A DNA stretch of 64,000 bases from Heterostelium album PN500 (taxonomy: Eukaryota; Evosea; Eumycetozoa; Acytosteliales; Acytosteliaceae), in the NCBI RefSeq assembly GCF_000004825.1, contig NW_008805085.1, positions 372,001 through 436,000 on the forward strand, given 5' to 3'. The notes beneath the pieces are model-generated. The model had not been told where the DNA came from. It did no database searches and was given only the letters and a program-made list of their open reading frames with translations. Positions 13,672 to 24,023 of the stretch are shown piece after piece. Position 1 is the first letter of the stretch. Each line of letters starts with the position of its first letter. Both the position numbers and the translations under genes were made by a program.

Positions 13672-15103
13672 ATGAGTAAAGTGATACCAAATAATCAAAC
13701 ACCACTATCTGATATTATATGGAGATATAATAGAGTTACTAGCTGATAATAAATCGAGATATCATCGACATGACTGGAATGTATTGACACTCTCATTGAT
13801 ATCACACTATTGGTTGGTTAAAATCATAGCAAAAGCGAATCTAAGAATCACAACATTGACAACAAACACTGAATTCATTACCAACTTTCCACTTTCATAT
13901 GAAAGATCATTATTAAAATTAAATAATAACATCAACTATTCGATCATCAGCAATAATCAGTATCACAGTAAAAATGATAATAATAATAATAACTACAAGT
14001 TCATTTTAACAAAGTTAACTATTATTTATGAACCTAGACTCTACTGTTGGATAGAAACTTATAATGACGCACTATACAAGTATTGGAAAGTTGATTCTAT
14101 GACTTTTATTGATATACCTATCAAACAGAGCATAGGCGATCTCAAAGTAGCTGGTGAACTTCGAAAGCTAAGAGTTTACCGAGGAGTGATCAACTTCCAA
14201 ATGTCAAGATTCCCAAAGCTAGAGAAGTTCTCATTGAAACAAACTGATGAACGCAACTCAAAATCATTTAATATCGATGATCAGAGTGATATCGATTCAC
14301 TTCGATCACTTTCACTTGGCATTCATTTCAATACGCAGACTCCATTCAATCAAGCACAGCCATCTTGGTTCAATAAAATAGAGTCACTAGAACTTAACTA
14401 CTTTGGATTTATAGACAAACCAATGATTGCCATCGATCTGTCGACTAGCTTTGCCAATGTTACACGATTGAAACTACATAATATCTATCCGAGAATAGTA
14501 AACTAGGCGATCGACTGCAACCGTGGTAAGATCGTTTCGATATTGGGCAGACTGAATCGACTGCGATATCTATCGATTTGCAGCTTCAAGCTTTTCAAAT
14601 ATCAAGCAAGTTTTGACACTTATTCCAACTCTACGTATGCTACCTTCCTGTTGGATCTACAATCGATCGGTCATCAACTTCACACACTGAAAATTCGAAG
14701 CAGTCGAATGGGTCTGTTTGACTCTCTTGACAATGCGTTTCCAGCGCTGATCAACCTAAAGAGACTGTCCATAAAGATCCACATGATCAGGGATTCATTG
14801 TTTGGTCAGATATTACACTCCAAAACCTTAATTCGACTTTCTTTCAATTCAAACTACAGCGACTCACTTGTTTCACTTATTAAAAATAGCAAATCAATAC
14901 AAATCTTAAAGATAGAATGTTATTTTACACCAAACACCGAAATATGTAGAGAATTGGTAAAGATATCCAATGAAAATACAACTCTTCAGGAGATTCGATT
15001 AGTAAACACTCTAATCGATAGTATGAATATCAACTGCCAATCTAAACTTATATTCATAAGAATAGATGATAGTTATAAATCACCTAAAATTGAAAGTACC
15101 TAA
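13672..15103 (+). pseudogene. Broken tandem paralogue of the F-box/LRR-like gene
   Basis: The whole length aligns with the gene at 11631-13136 (shared blocks include HRHDWN, TLSLISHYWLVKIIAK, LPLSYERSLLKLNN-like and HQLHTLKIR). Two lesions are visible. First, near 13722-13732 the text ggagatataatagag has lost two bases relative to the intact copy's ggagatatataatagag, shifting the frame from the ATG at 13672. Second, an in-frame TAG at 14504-14506 replaces the region matching ALYYAI, with clear homology resuming in the same frame. The Asn run is replaced by a short mixed stretch. It might instead be read as two short proteins (13784-14506 and 14543-15103), but the lesions make a decaying duplicate more likely. 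Sequencing error at both sites is possible. Confidence 0.8.
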
Positions 15104-15207
15104 ATAATTGATTGTTTAGTGAATCAACAATAATATTAATAAATAATAAAAAGATTGTAAAATAAATAAAATAATATAAAATATATTGTTGTTGTTGTTG
15201 TTGTTGT

Positions 15208-16016
15208 TTAATGTCTCTTCTTCTTTGTTGCTCTGACTCTGAGTGCCTTCTTCTTTTCTTGATCGGCTGCAATGATCTCTGATGACTTTCTATCGATATA
15301 GTTCATAACCTTTTCATCTTCCATAATGTCACCGAGATTACCTCTCTTCTTTTCTCTGTTTGTAAATCTATTATAGTAATCTTCGTGATTATTGATGAAA
15401 GTACCGACTTCAAAGTATTTAGGTAGTTCTTTTGTGGCGTCTTTTGAACGCTTCTTTGTGTTATCTGCAAACGATTTCAATCTTATCAGCTCTGCCTCCA
15501 ATTTCATCTCCTCTGTTATCTCACCCTCACCAAAACCGAACCATTTCTTATTCTCATGTACTGGTTTCTATGTATTTATTAAAATATTAATATTAACTAT
15601 AATATTTATTTTATTCTATAATTATACATTACCTTAATAACTTTATTTGGTAAAACTGAATCTGATTCATTGATTGTCTTTATCTTATTTTTAGCATCTA
15701 ATACTCTCTCATTTGATGCACCTTTTAACTCTTTCTTTGTAACTTTTTTTAATTCATTTTTTAGTACACCTTGTGTTGATAATCTAGAAATTGTATCAAT
15801 CGATCAAAATATTAGTAGTGGTTTTTAAAGACATATAATGAGTGAATGTATTGCTTACAATTTCTGTTCGTTTACTAATTGACCTAAATGTAATGCTGCA
15901 CTCTTTGCAAGTTGATCTATAAGTTTAAACTCGTCAAACGCTAAATTCTCTTGTTTTGAATCTGTATCACTACTATTATTTTCACTAAGTGAATATGATT
16001 CAAGTGATATTGACAT
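15208..16016 (-). CDS. fcf2: Fcf2/TDIF2-type pre-rRNA processing protein
   Basis: Three exons: 16016-15859, 15783-15633 and 15567-15208, giving 222 residues. The C-terminal half matches the Fcf2 domain: a Trp-containing lead (KKWFGFGEGEITEEMKLEAE), then LPKYFEVGTFINNHEDYYN, then FTNREKKRGNLGDIMEDEKV and a basic tail ending KKKRH. Known role of the family: a nucleolar component of the 90S pre-ribosome/SSU processome needed for early cleavages of pre-rRNA and 18S production. The N-terminal part is acidic and then Lys-rich, without a fold I recognise. The basic tail suits a nucleolar localisation signal. The gene is downstream of, and in the same orientation as, the NEK-like kinase (145 bp). Introns of 75 and 65 nt are canonical. 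Confidence 0.85.
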
Positions 16017-16160
16017 TATTTATTATATATATTAAATCAAACTTATTATAAATTAATAAAAATAATAATAAAATTAAATCAATTTTTTGATATCAAAAAA
16101 TTCAAAAAAAAAAAAAAAAAAACGAAACGAAAGAAATGAATTATTAAAATGAATTAATTT

Positions 16161-17691
16161 TTATTTATGCATACAATTATTATTATATGAAATCAATTTA
16201 TAAAGCTTTAGATCAAGATAGTTTTCAATGTCAGATGAATCTGTTGAATCACAAGACTCGATATGTCTTCTAATCAATTCGATCTCCATCGGTTTGCTGA
16301 TATTCTTTGTGTCAATATTGATCCCGATTCTCTTTAAAATCTTTGTTTTATAACATTGGTTAATGGGTGTTTCCGATTGACATACCGATTGATCGCTAAA
16401 TGAAGAAAATCTACTTTGACTATCAATACTATTCTTTTCTATCATTGATTTCTCTGATTCTATGTTTGTGTTATTCTTTGTTATCGATACAGGATTAATT
16501 TCTATTAAACAACCATCCATTCCATAGTATTGTTTTATCTGATTTGCAAGATCTACATCATTCTTTAGAAATTCAACAATAAATGGATTCTCCATGATCA
16601 TACTTGAAGTAGGTCTCTTTGATGGATCTTTATTCAACATTTGTTCAACCAATGAACTCAAAGCTCTATTATAACTATAAACTACTATAAGTATCTATTT
16701 TACATTTTCTTTAATCTCTACTTACTGTCCAGGAAGTACATCATATAATCCTTTTTTAATATTCTCTGCAATCTCATATTGGTTTCTACCTCTATTTTAT
16801 TTATAATGTTAACAACAACATTATGATTTGTGGTTTAATATTATTATTAAATAATACTTACCCAAATGGACGTCTTCTCGCCATCAAAATATAAAGTACT
16901 ACACCTAATATGATAATATAACAGTTAGATTATTATTAAAAACTATTAAGATTTATTTCAACATACCTAAAGACCAAATGTCAGTTGAAGATCCATAAGA
17001 ATTACCGTTACATATCTCTGGACTAATAAAGTGAATTGAGCCAACAAAAGTTAGAGTATTCTTAGTCTCATCCAAAATCTTTGATAAACCGAAATCAGCC
17101 AATTTAACACATTTCGAATAATTGAATACCAAGATATTCTTTAACTTTATATCTCTGTGAATGATACCTTTACTATGCATATAGTTTATGGCTGAACAAA
17201 TCTCAATAAAATATCTAATTATATCCTTATTTATAAATATTGCGAATAACCGTTAACATTTAACATAGTTAATTGTTGTTTTATTAATAAAAACATACAT
17301 TTTCAGGTAGGAATGTCTTTGATTTAATATGATAATCTACCAATCTATCTAAATCATAGTGTTCAGCGTACTCCATGATAATTTTGATGCGTTGGTCCAC
17401 TGAATAGGCATCTCGATAAGATACGATGAACGGATGTGATAGTTGTTTCAATATTTCGATTTCATTCAACGATTTCATTAGTTGTTTGTTACTATTGAAA
17501 CTGATATCTTTTATACAAACTATTTCACCTGTATATCTATCTTGACAACGAAATACCTCACCATAGCTTCCATTTCCAACTTTTTCGAATACAATATACC
17601 TACTATCATCTACAGTACCACCAGTATGATTGATCATATTAATATTATCAAAAATACCAAATCTATTTTTACTATTATTTATATGTAACAT
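16161..17691 (-). CDS. NEK-like serine/threonine protein kinase
   Basis: Five exons: 17691-17299, 17225-16967, 16904-16862, 16791-16726 and 16665-16161, giving 421 residues in frame. All kinase landmarks are present: Gly-rich loop VGNGSYGEVFRC, VAIK-type lysine in EIVCIKDISF, the catalytic loop HRDIKLKN, DFG in KLADFGLSK, and SPEICNG in place of APE, which together with the GSIHFISPEI activation segment is typical of NEK kinases. MLNKDPSKRPT closes the domain. The roughly 125-residue C-terminal tail is Ser/Asn-rich with no clear coiled coil, unlike many NEKs. NEK kinases act in mitosis and at centrosomes or cilia; dictyostelids lack cilia, so a cell-cycle or centrosomal role is the natural guess. 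Substrates are unknown. Confidence 0.88.
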
Positions 17692-18322
17692 TTGTTATTT
17701 CATTTTATAGGTTGGGTTTTTCTAACACAACTTTTTTTGTATTCTCGCATTATTTTTGTAAAATGCACACAAAAGCTGTGCAAAATTTTTTCATTTTTTG
17801 GGGAGGGATAAAATGAAATTACACATTCTTTTTGTTAAAAATAATCATTTGATCACATCTTTATAAAGCATTGTTATTTCACATTGTGTAACTAAAGGAA
17901 AATAAGAACAAATAATTAACACAGATTACCTGATTGACAACTTAAAATAATTTATCAGATTTATAAACAAAACTTTTTGAGAACATCAAAATTTGTTATA
18001 AATATAAAAATTGGTATAAAATGGGTTTTAAGAACTCTTTTAGAATGCTTCTTTTTAAAAGTCATTTGAATTTTCTGTATCCAATAAGAGATCTTTTTGA
18101 CACTGTGTTTTTATTCACCCAATTAATTGGACATTTTTGATAAAAAAATAATTTGTTTTTTTTTAAACTTGTCAATTTTTTTTTTAGCACTGCACACTAT
18201 TTGATTTATTTTCATTACATTAATAACTATTTATTATATTTTATTCTTGGTTTTATAAAACTAATAGTAATACATATAAATTAAACAAAGCTTTTAAAAA
18301 CAAAAAAAACACAAAACAAATA
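17692..18322. other. Divergent promoter region, kinase / candidate selenoprotein
   Basis: AT-rich spacer between divergent genes, with long T and A runs typical of dictyostelid promoters. No coding sequence or RNA gene was recognised. Confidence 0.5.
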
Positions 18323-19290
18323 ATGTCTTTCTTTGCTGACATTCCTAAGTATGAGGAAGATTGCGAGGGTGGTGTATGAGCTCGTCCCACTCCTGCCAAG
18401 AACGTCAATACCAACCAAGATGATGAAACTGCTTTGCTCATGGAAAAGGATGATTGTTGCTCCACTGCCAACAATAACCTCTCCGATGAAGCCGATGAAA
18501 AAGTAAGAGAAGAATCAGACAAGGATAAGAAACCATTATACATGTAAGTTACAATAAACGATCATTTCACATAAATATACACCATTCAAATCTCTAATCA
18601 TATCAATCAATTCCTAGTGCTATTCTCTCTGTACTCATTTCAATTCCAGCTTTGGTAGGAAGTTGATGTTGGCCACTTTTGGTGGCAAGCATTCTTGGTA
18701 TTGCCGCTTCGCAAGGTGCCGTTGTAAGTATAAACTATAATATAACAAAAAGTAAATAGAAAAAAAATTAATGATAACTAATCATTTTATTATTATTATT
18801 TATTGTTTGTTATTTTAGGGCTTTGCACACGCCATTACATTTGCCATTTCACTCACAATTTTGAGTAATCTCTCACAATATCACTATCACAAGTGCTGCA
18901 CACGTCGTAGTGATAAAGGTCATTGGTACAAGTTCGGACCATTCTATTTAACTGCAGTAGCTGTGCCGTTCGCTACTGTTGATATCCTGCGTCATATCCT
19001 AGTTGATAATGGTCTCTGGACAACTAAATCTCGTTGGAGTCCAGCTGCGTATGTATCTTTATACCATTTAAAATAACATTGCATTTCTTTTATTAATTTT
19101 TAATAATTTCCATAGTTATCGTCCAGGTTGTAATTCAGAAAGTATGAAGTGTCTGTCTGCTACTGGTTGGTTCTTTGTTGTTTTCTGTACCTACTTTGGA
19201 TATATCCTATTGATGGTGGGTACCATTTGGTGTGCTGATCTACATTTGAAGATCAAGAAACTCTGGAAACAACTCCGTCCATCTAAATAA
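18323..19290 (+). CDS. Candidate multi-pass membrane selenoprotein with two UGA (Sec) codons
   Basis: Four exons: 18323-18543, 18618-18723, 18829-19048 and 19116-19290. They form one continuous frame of about 240 residues interrupted only by TGA at 18377-18379 (context EGGV-U-ARPTP) and TGA at 18664-18666 (context LVGS-U-CWPLL). Codon use on both sides of each TGA is that of a real gene (GCC, AAG, GTC, ACC), introns keep phase across them, and the gene ends with a normal TAA. A SECIS-like element lies in the 3' UTR. The protein has an acidic Cys-containing N-terminus (KDDCCST), then about five hydrophobic segments (ILSVLISIPALVG, PLLVASILGIAA, AITFAISLTIL, FYLTAVAVPFATVDIL, GWFFVVFCTYFGYILLM) and a basic tail. 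Sec next to Cys at a membrane face suggests a redox function (inference). I do not recognise the family with confidence; it could correspond to a membrane selenoprotein (MSP) type, which needs checking. Confidence 0.82.
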
Positions 19291-19557
19291 CCAGCTAGAA
19301 CCAATTGACATGCTATCGATTTCAGAGATCTTGTTTTAGTTAAACAGAGTATGAAGTCTAGTCTGTAGTTAGTAATTTGTTTAGGATTATTTTGTTTGGT
19401 CATCTAGATTCAGGTGTCTGGAGATTCAGAGTGTTGGATAGATTTGATTAGTTGATTGGACCACAGAATTCAATGCACTGTACCTATCGTCGGCAAATCG
19501 GTAGTATAGTAAGTATACCTTGCGAGATTTGAATTTCTGTTGGCAATCAACCTCGAA

Positions 19558-19633
19558 CCATTTTAAATAGTGATGAATCCTATCGGCATAAACTTATAAA
19601 GTCGCTAATAGGATGATGTTTATTTAAAAATGG
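19558..19633 (+). promoter_or_regulatory. SECIS-like element in the 3' UTR
   Basis: Lying 268 nt after the stop codon. The lower helix pairs CCATTTTAAATA (19558-19569) with TATTTAAAAATGG (19621-19633). The non-Watson-Crick core has ATGA at 19573-19576 opposite TGAT at 19614-19617. The upper helix pairs TCCTAT (19578-19583) with ATAGGA (19608-19613) and CGGC with GTCG (GC, GU and CG pairs) past a small bulge. The apical loop ATAAACTTATAAA carries the conserved AA. This is the arrangement expected of a eukaryotic SECIS, with about ten pairs between core and loop. Confidence 0.85.
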
Positions 19634-19845
19634 ATTCGGATCAATTTTTGTCTAATACCTTTGTTTCTTTGTTGAATATTTGTTTAAAGATATTAAATAA
19701 ATTAATCTTGTTTATAATTCTTTTCATGTGTAATTTATTCTGTATAAGGTGTTTTTTATGTTGAATCAACTATTTTTTTTTTAATTTTAGAACAATTGGA
19801 AAAATAAAAATAAAAACGGAAATATTAATTTGAAATTTCATCAAA

Positions 19846-19916
19846 GCGTTGTTGGTCTAGTGGCAGAATTCTTGCCTTCCAAGCAGGAGACCCGGGTTCG
19901 ATTCCCGGACAACGCA
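19846..19916 (+). tRNA. tRNA-Gly (anticodon UCC)
   Basis: Full cloverleaf: acceptor GCGTTGT pairs with ACAACGC; the D arm contains GGTCTAGTGGCA; anticodon stem CTTGC/GCAGG with loop CTTCCAA (anticodon TCC, reads GGA); T arm CCGGG-TTCGATT-CCCGG; discriminator A. No intron. A TRE-like retroelement copy begins about 60 bp downstream in the same orientation. Confidence 0.97.
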
Positions 19917-20133
19917 TCTAAAATCTCCTAAAAGAATGAACCGCTTGCGGTATAATTATTGTGTAAAAAAAAGAAGGAGTATGAACTTTACTAAGAAGGA
20001 AGGCCTCTTCGACCGCAAGTACCCCCGAGTCCGCCGTACTGAAGGTCAACTAACCATCCAGATTGGTCACTCTTTGGTTCTCCAATCCCAGTTCCTGCAC
20101 ATATCCAAGGTCAAAGCGCCTATGCTACGTAAC

Positions 20134-21033
20134 AATACTTAAAAAGTTATTCAAATTTTACTTTATTTCAACTTTAAATAAAGATAAATATTATAACTTA
20201 ATATATACTCATTTTTAAACTTAAATGTTGTAAAGTACAAAAGATATTAAATATTATATTTCATTCTTTATTCTTTATTTAACTTTATTACATTATCAAA
20301 GTGAGACAAAATATGACATATCCATTGAAATTAATTATACATATTAAAACCTAATTAAGTATAAGATAACTCCTTATAGTAATAGAGTATTCAGCGTGTT
20401 GAAAATTAATATAGAATAATATTAATCTATTGTTTGCAACCATTCTTTCTAATCGGGAAATTAATAATTAACAAGATTAGAATTTTTTTTAAATCTTCAA
20501 TTCACCACACTTTTTGGCTTTGGATGTAATTTACTGTGTTTCTTACAAATTTTAAAGATATATATTTTTTAGTAGTAGATCAATTTTACTTGTTTTGTGA
20601 TTTTCAGAATTTGATTTCATATTTTTTCTATTCTATTGCAGTTCTCAATTTATCTATATCTGGATGAATATATCTGGATGAATATATCTAGATAATGGTG
20701 TATATTTCATTGTGTCACAGCATCTATCCAAAATAGGAATAAAATTGGAAAATACATTAATCTAATATATTGTCCAAAAAAAGAAATAAAATGTTTATTT
20801 TGAATATGCTAACATATCCATTTATATTTTAAAATACGAATAATATTCCAATAATATGTATACACGGTGTATTTATATACATTAAAGACAAAGTTAATAA
20901 ATATTGTAAAGATTTATGTATTAACTTTATTTGATCTTTAATGTATACAGATAATAACCTTTATCTTTATATGATTTTAAATGTAGAATACTTTAACAAT
21001 TAAGATAAAGTTAATTGAATCTTTATGAGTATT
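20134..21033. mobile_element. 900-bp terminal-inverted-repeat element with 10-bp target duplication
   Basis: Flanked by the direct repeat GCTACGTAAC at 20124-20133 and 21034-21043; the other TRE copy (about 34,119-34,128) has this sequence once. Ends are inverted: left AATACTTAAAAAGTTATTCA, right end in reverse complement AATACTCATAAAGATTCAAT, with patchy similarity continuing for about 60 nt. Inside are a second inverted pair (about 20,877-20,898 and 20,919-20,947, ATACATTAAAGA..AAAGTTAATA) and no ORF. A long variable-size target duplication points to a non-autonomous Mutator-like (MULE/MITE) element; superfamily is inference. Confidence 0.82.
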
Positions 21034-21613
21034 GCTACGTAACAGCATATTCCGGCTGTACTCTCACACCTTCCCCATCAACCACAAGCGCACTGGTCAT
21101 GTCTGTGAGTTCTGTGGGGACACCTTCACTGAACTCTGCAACCCACATGAACATTTCTTCTTTAAATGCAGGAATGTAGTCTCACAGCAGTTCCTTTCCT
21201 TTATCAAACATATATACCACAAGTACTGTAACTATAGACTTCGTAATTGGAAGCACTCGTGCATCAAGTTCGACGGTCCTATTCGTACTACTGTCCACTT
21301 CACCCACCTCACTGCTGCTATCGTACACTCGTTATGGCAGGCGCTGTCCTGTGAAATGTTTGGTGATGGTACCCATTACAAGCTGGAAAATACCGTCAAG
21401 AGAGCAGTCACCCATTACACCAAATTAATCGACGCCAATTACCACAAGCTTAACTTCACAATCGCTAATTCTATCTCCCAAGGAGTCACTGTCGATTGCG
21501 CTTTAACGCGTAAATTTAAATCTGATTGGAATCTAAATCCTTCCAACTACGTGCCACCACTTTATACTGTTGTTCATCAACACTCAACTGCTGTTAGATC
21601 TATCCTATCCTAA
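21034..21613 (+). pseudogene. C-terminal fragment of TRE-like ORF2 (copy A)
   Basis: An open frame of about 190 residues continuing the sequence cut off at 20133. It contains the Cys/His cluster (VCEFCGDTF, NPHEHFFFKC) and ends in TVVHQHSTAVRSILS. No reverse transcriptase or endonuclease domain remains, so it is inactive on its own. One codon is missing relative to copy B (DCALTRK against DCSALTRK). Confidence 0.8.
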
Positions 21614-21684
21614 TACTACTCAACTTATTAATTAATAATAACTATAAACAATAATAATAATAATAATAATATTTTATTGGCTAT

Positions 21685-21783
21685 TTCTCACGGCCTGTGT
21701 GAGAATGTATATATAATATAAAACACGAACTAGCAGGTTAATATCAATACCTGCAATTTGTTGACTGATCATGAGTCAACAAA
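21685..21783 (+). other. Triple hairpin in the retroelement 3' UTR
   Basis: Three successive stem-loops: TTCTCAC/GTGAGAA with a 7-nt loop (21685-21705), GCAGGT/ACCTGC with a 10-nt loop (21733-21754) and TTTGTTGACT/AGTCAACAAA with a 7-nt loop (21757-21783), directly before T and A runs. The same set is in copy B (about 31,977-32,076); copy C keeps only part. Such 3' structures commonly serve reverse transcriptase recognition in LINE-type elements (inference). Confidence 0.75.
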
Positions 21784-22109
21784 TCTTTTTTTTGCAAAAA
21801 AAAAAAAAAAAAAAATAAAAAAAAAAAAAATAACTTCCCTTTCAAAATAGGTTTAGCAAATCTGATCTTGTTGTCCAGATGTTTGAGATGATCTGCCAAT
21901 TGGTGCCACAGAGAATATATAATAATAATTTTTCTCAGTAAATTTTAGAATTAAAAATTTTTACTTTAAGTATTTACATTGCACTATCATTTTGAAATTT
22001 ATCTTACAATATAGCAAAACAAGTATTAATCATCTTTGAGTGTTTGTTATTTCCAAAAATAATCACTTATAATTAATTGTAATATATTAATTGCAAAGAA
22101 ATTTTTATT

Positions 22110-23077
22110 TTATATATAAGTGTATTCGTTTGAATTATTTAGAGATTGGCCTATATAGTAAGGAAGTTGTGTTGTTTGTGAAGTAAATGAAGACTGTTGT
22201 TGGTCAAGTGATTGTGATTGTACAATGTTGATGGTGCTTGGTACAAATAGGTTATGTTGTTGTGATTGTTGAAGAAGATAATCCTCGACCTGTGGCGTTG
22301 AATAACTAATTTGTTGTTGTTGTGGTTGTCCACTGGTAATATAACTATTTTGCTGTTGATGTTGTTGATATTTAAAATAGTTTTGTTGTTGTTGTGAATG
22401 TTGTTGATGTTGTTGTTGGTGTTGCAATTGTTGTGATTGTTGAAGTTCATATGAGTTTGAATCAACGCAATATTGAACACCATTGTGAGTAACGACAACT
22501 GTAGAACCACTCATATTTCCATGTGTATTATTGTTATTAGTATTGCTACCATTCTTTTGTAGATATGATGAGTAGAATGGGAAGTTTGGATCTGAAGGAG
22601 CAAGATTGGAAGTTAGTACCGGTACTACTTGATAGTCTTCGAAATTCTTTATGAACCCAGTGTTGCTCGAGGGACTGCCAGTTGAACTACTGCTATTACT
22701 ATTGCTATTGCTATTGTTGAAGTTTAAACGATTTGTATCTTTTGGGGAATGGTTAGTTGACGATGATTGCTGATGGTCTTCACAATTGACACGTTTTTCA
22801 AGGCTATCATAGCTACTGTACATACTACTGCTACCAGAACCTGGCGTACTGTTACTACCTCCATTTACCATACTATTTTGGCCGTAGAAGGATGTCTTCG
22901 AGTAGTGAATGTTTGGTTCACTGTTTGACATGTTCTTTCGCTTAATGTTGAGTAGATTGTTTTGAATTCCAGAGAAGCTACGTTTCAATGGGTTAGTGAG
23001 AGTTGGTGATAGTTGTTTTGGACTATTGGTATTGGAATGAGCAGGTGATGAAAGTTGGTCTTGTTGGTAGAGATATA

Positions 23078-23108
<31 letters not shown>

Positions 23109-24023
23109 ATTAGCTGAGTAATGAATCTTATCTTCCAGTTTTGGACATCCAATGGTATTGTTTTTCTTTAGAAAAGCAGAGGGAGAATTTTCTTGATTAA
23201 CCATATTTAGTGGAATGGAAGCTTGTTGTAGTGGAGGTGATGAGGAGTATAGCTGAGATGATTTATTGTTGTTGTTGTTGTTGGAATTGGTCTTACTACT
23301 ATTGTTGATACATGGAACTATATACATATTACAATTGGAAGAGGAAGAAGAGGATGAAGGTGACGATGTATTTTCGTTATAGGGAAAAATAGATGAGTAA
23401 TGATATGATTGTTTACTATTGTTGTTGTTGTTATTGATGTTGTTACTATTGGTATTACTGTAGTTTTGTTGTTGAGTAGAGTTTGTTGAACTATTTAAAA
23501 AGTCTATTGGCTGCGAGCAAGGAACCATGTTGGTTGCTTCTTCGGTGTACTGTTTGTTTGATGAGTTATACAGTCTGAATCCATGATTGGGTGGCGTAGA
23601 AATATCAGAGTGTGGCGATGAACTAAAATTGTTGTTTGGAACTTGACTGGATATCAGTATTTTTGGTGGGGAGATTGATGCTTGTGTAGGAGGATGATAG
23701 ATAGGATAGTTATTACTACTGTTCAAAGACATACCACCGATATTTGGACTGGAGATGGGTGTATTTCCTGAATATGATTTGATTGAAATGAAGCTACCAC
23801 CATTGGCTGAATCGCTCGGCGAGGCACCGGGTGAATTGTTGGCGATAATTGCCGAGGCGCCATTGGGTGGTTGTTTGATCTTCTTTTCACGCTTCTTCCT
23901 TGGCAAATCATAACAGGTGTGACCAATCTCTTGCTTGACACATCTGGTACAAGGCCGCTGCTGATCACATGCTACCTTGGAATTTCTGCAATTGAGACAC
24001 GCACGTCTAACTCTTTTTATCAT
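22110..24023 (-). CDS. Zn(2)Cys(6) binuclear cluster transcription factor
   Basis: A single exon of 637 residues. The DNA-binding domain is at the extreme N-terminus, residues about 8-40, with the six-cysteine pattern C-x2-C-x6-C-x5-C-x2-C-x7-C (ACLNCRNSKVACDQQRPCTRCV and a later C), followed by a basic stretch RKKREKKIKQ, a likely linker and nuclear signal. The remainder is dominated by Asn, Ser and Gln runs, typical of dictyostelid regulators. One conserved-looking island (FEDYQVVPVLTSNLAPSDPN, then FPFYSSYLQ) lies near residue 475. The family is best known from fungi but occurs in small numbers in dictyostelids. Targets are unknown. About 4 kb without a gene lies upstream of its start, so it may have an extended regulatory region. 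No fungal 'middle homology' domain is evident. Confidence 0.9.

Larger units (their letters stand above)
19975..21831 (+). mobile_element. 5'-truncated TRE3-like non-LTR retroelement (copy A), split by a nested element
   Basis: Only the C-terminal end of the second ORF and the 3' UTR remain, ending in a poly(A) tract at about 21,797-21,831. The coding part is nearly identical to the copies at 31256-32099 and 32190-34794 and carries the Cys/His cluster HVCEFCGDTFTELC..H..H..FKC that follows the reverse transcriptase in this type of element. It lies about 60 bp downstream of tRNA-Gly in the same orientation, as known for TRE3-class elements, which integrate roughly 40-150 bp 3' of tRNA genes. 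The coding region is interrupted at 20134-21033 by an inserted element whose removal restores the frame. The 5' boundary is approximate. Confidence 0.85.

Noticed and set aside
18253-18543. Minus-strand 96-codon frame over the candidate selenoprotein's first exon
   Set aside because: Ser/Leu-rich shadow of the coding strand; splice sites and codon use support the plus strand.
18377-18666. In-frame TGAs as evidence of a pseudogene or sequencing error
   Set aside because: Both breaks are TGA, there are no shifts or other stops, splice phases are kept, and a SECIS-like structure follows; a pseudogene would be expected to show mixed lesions.
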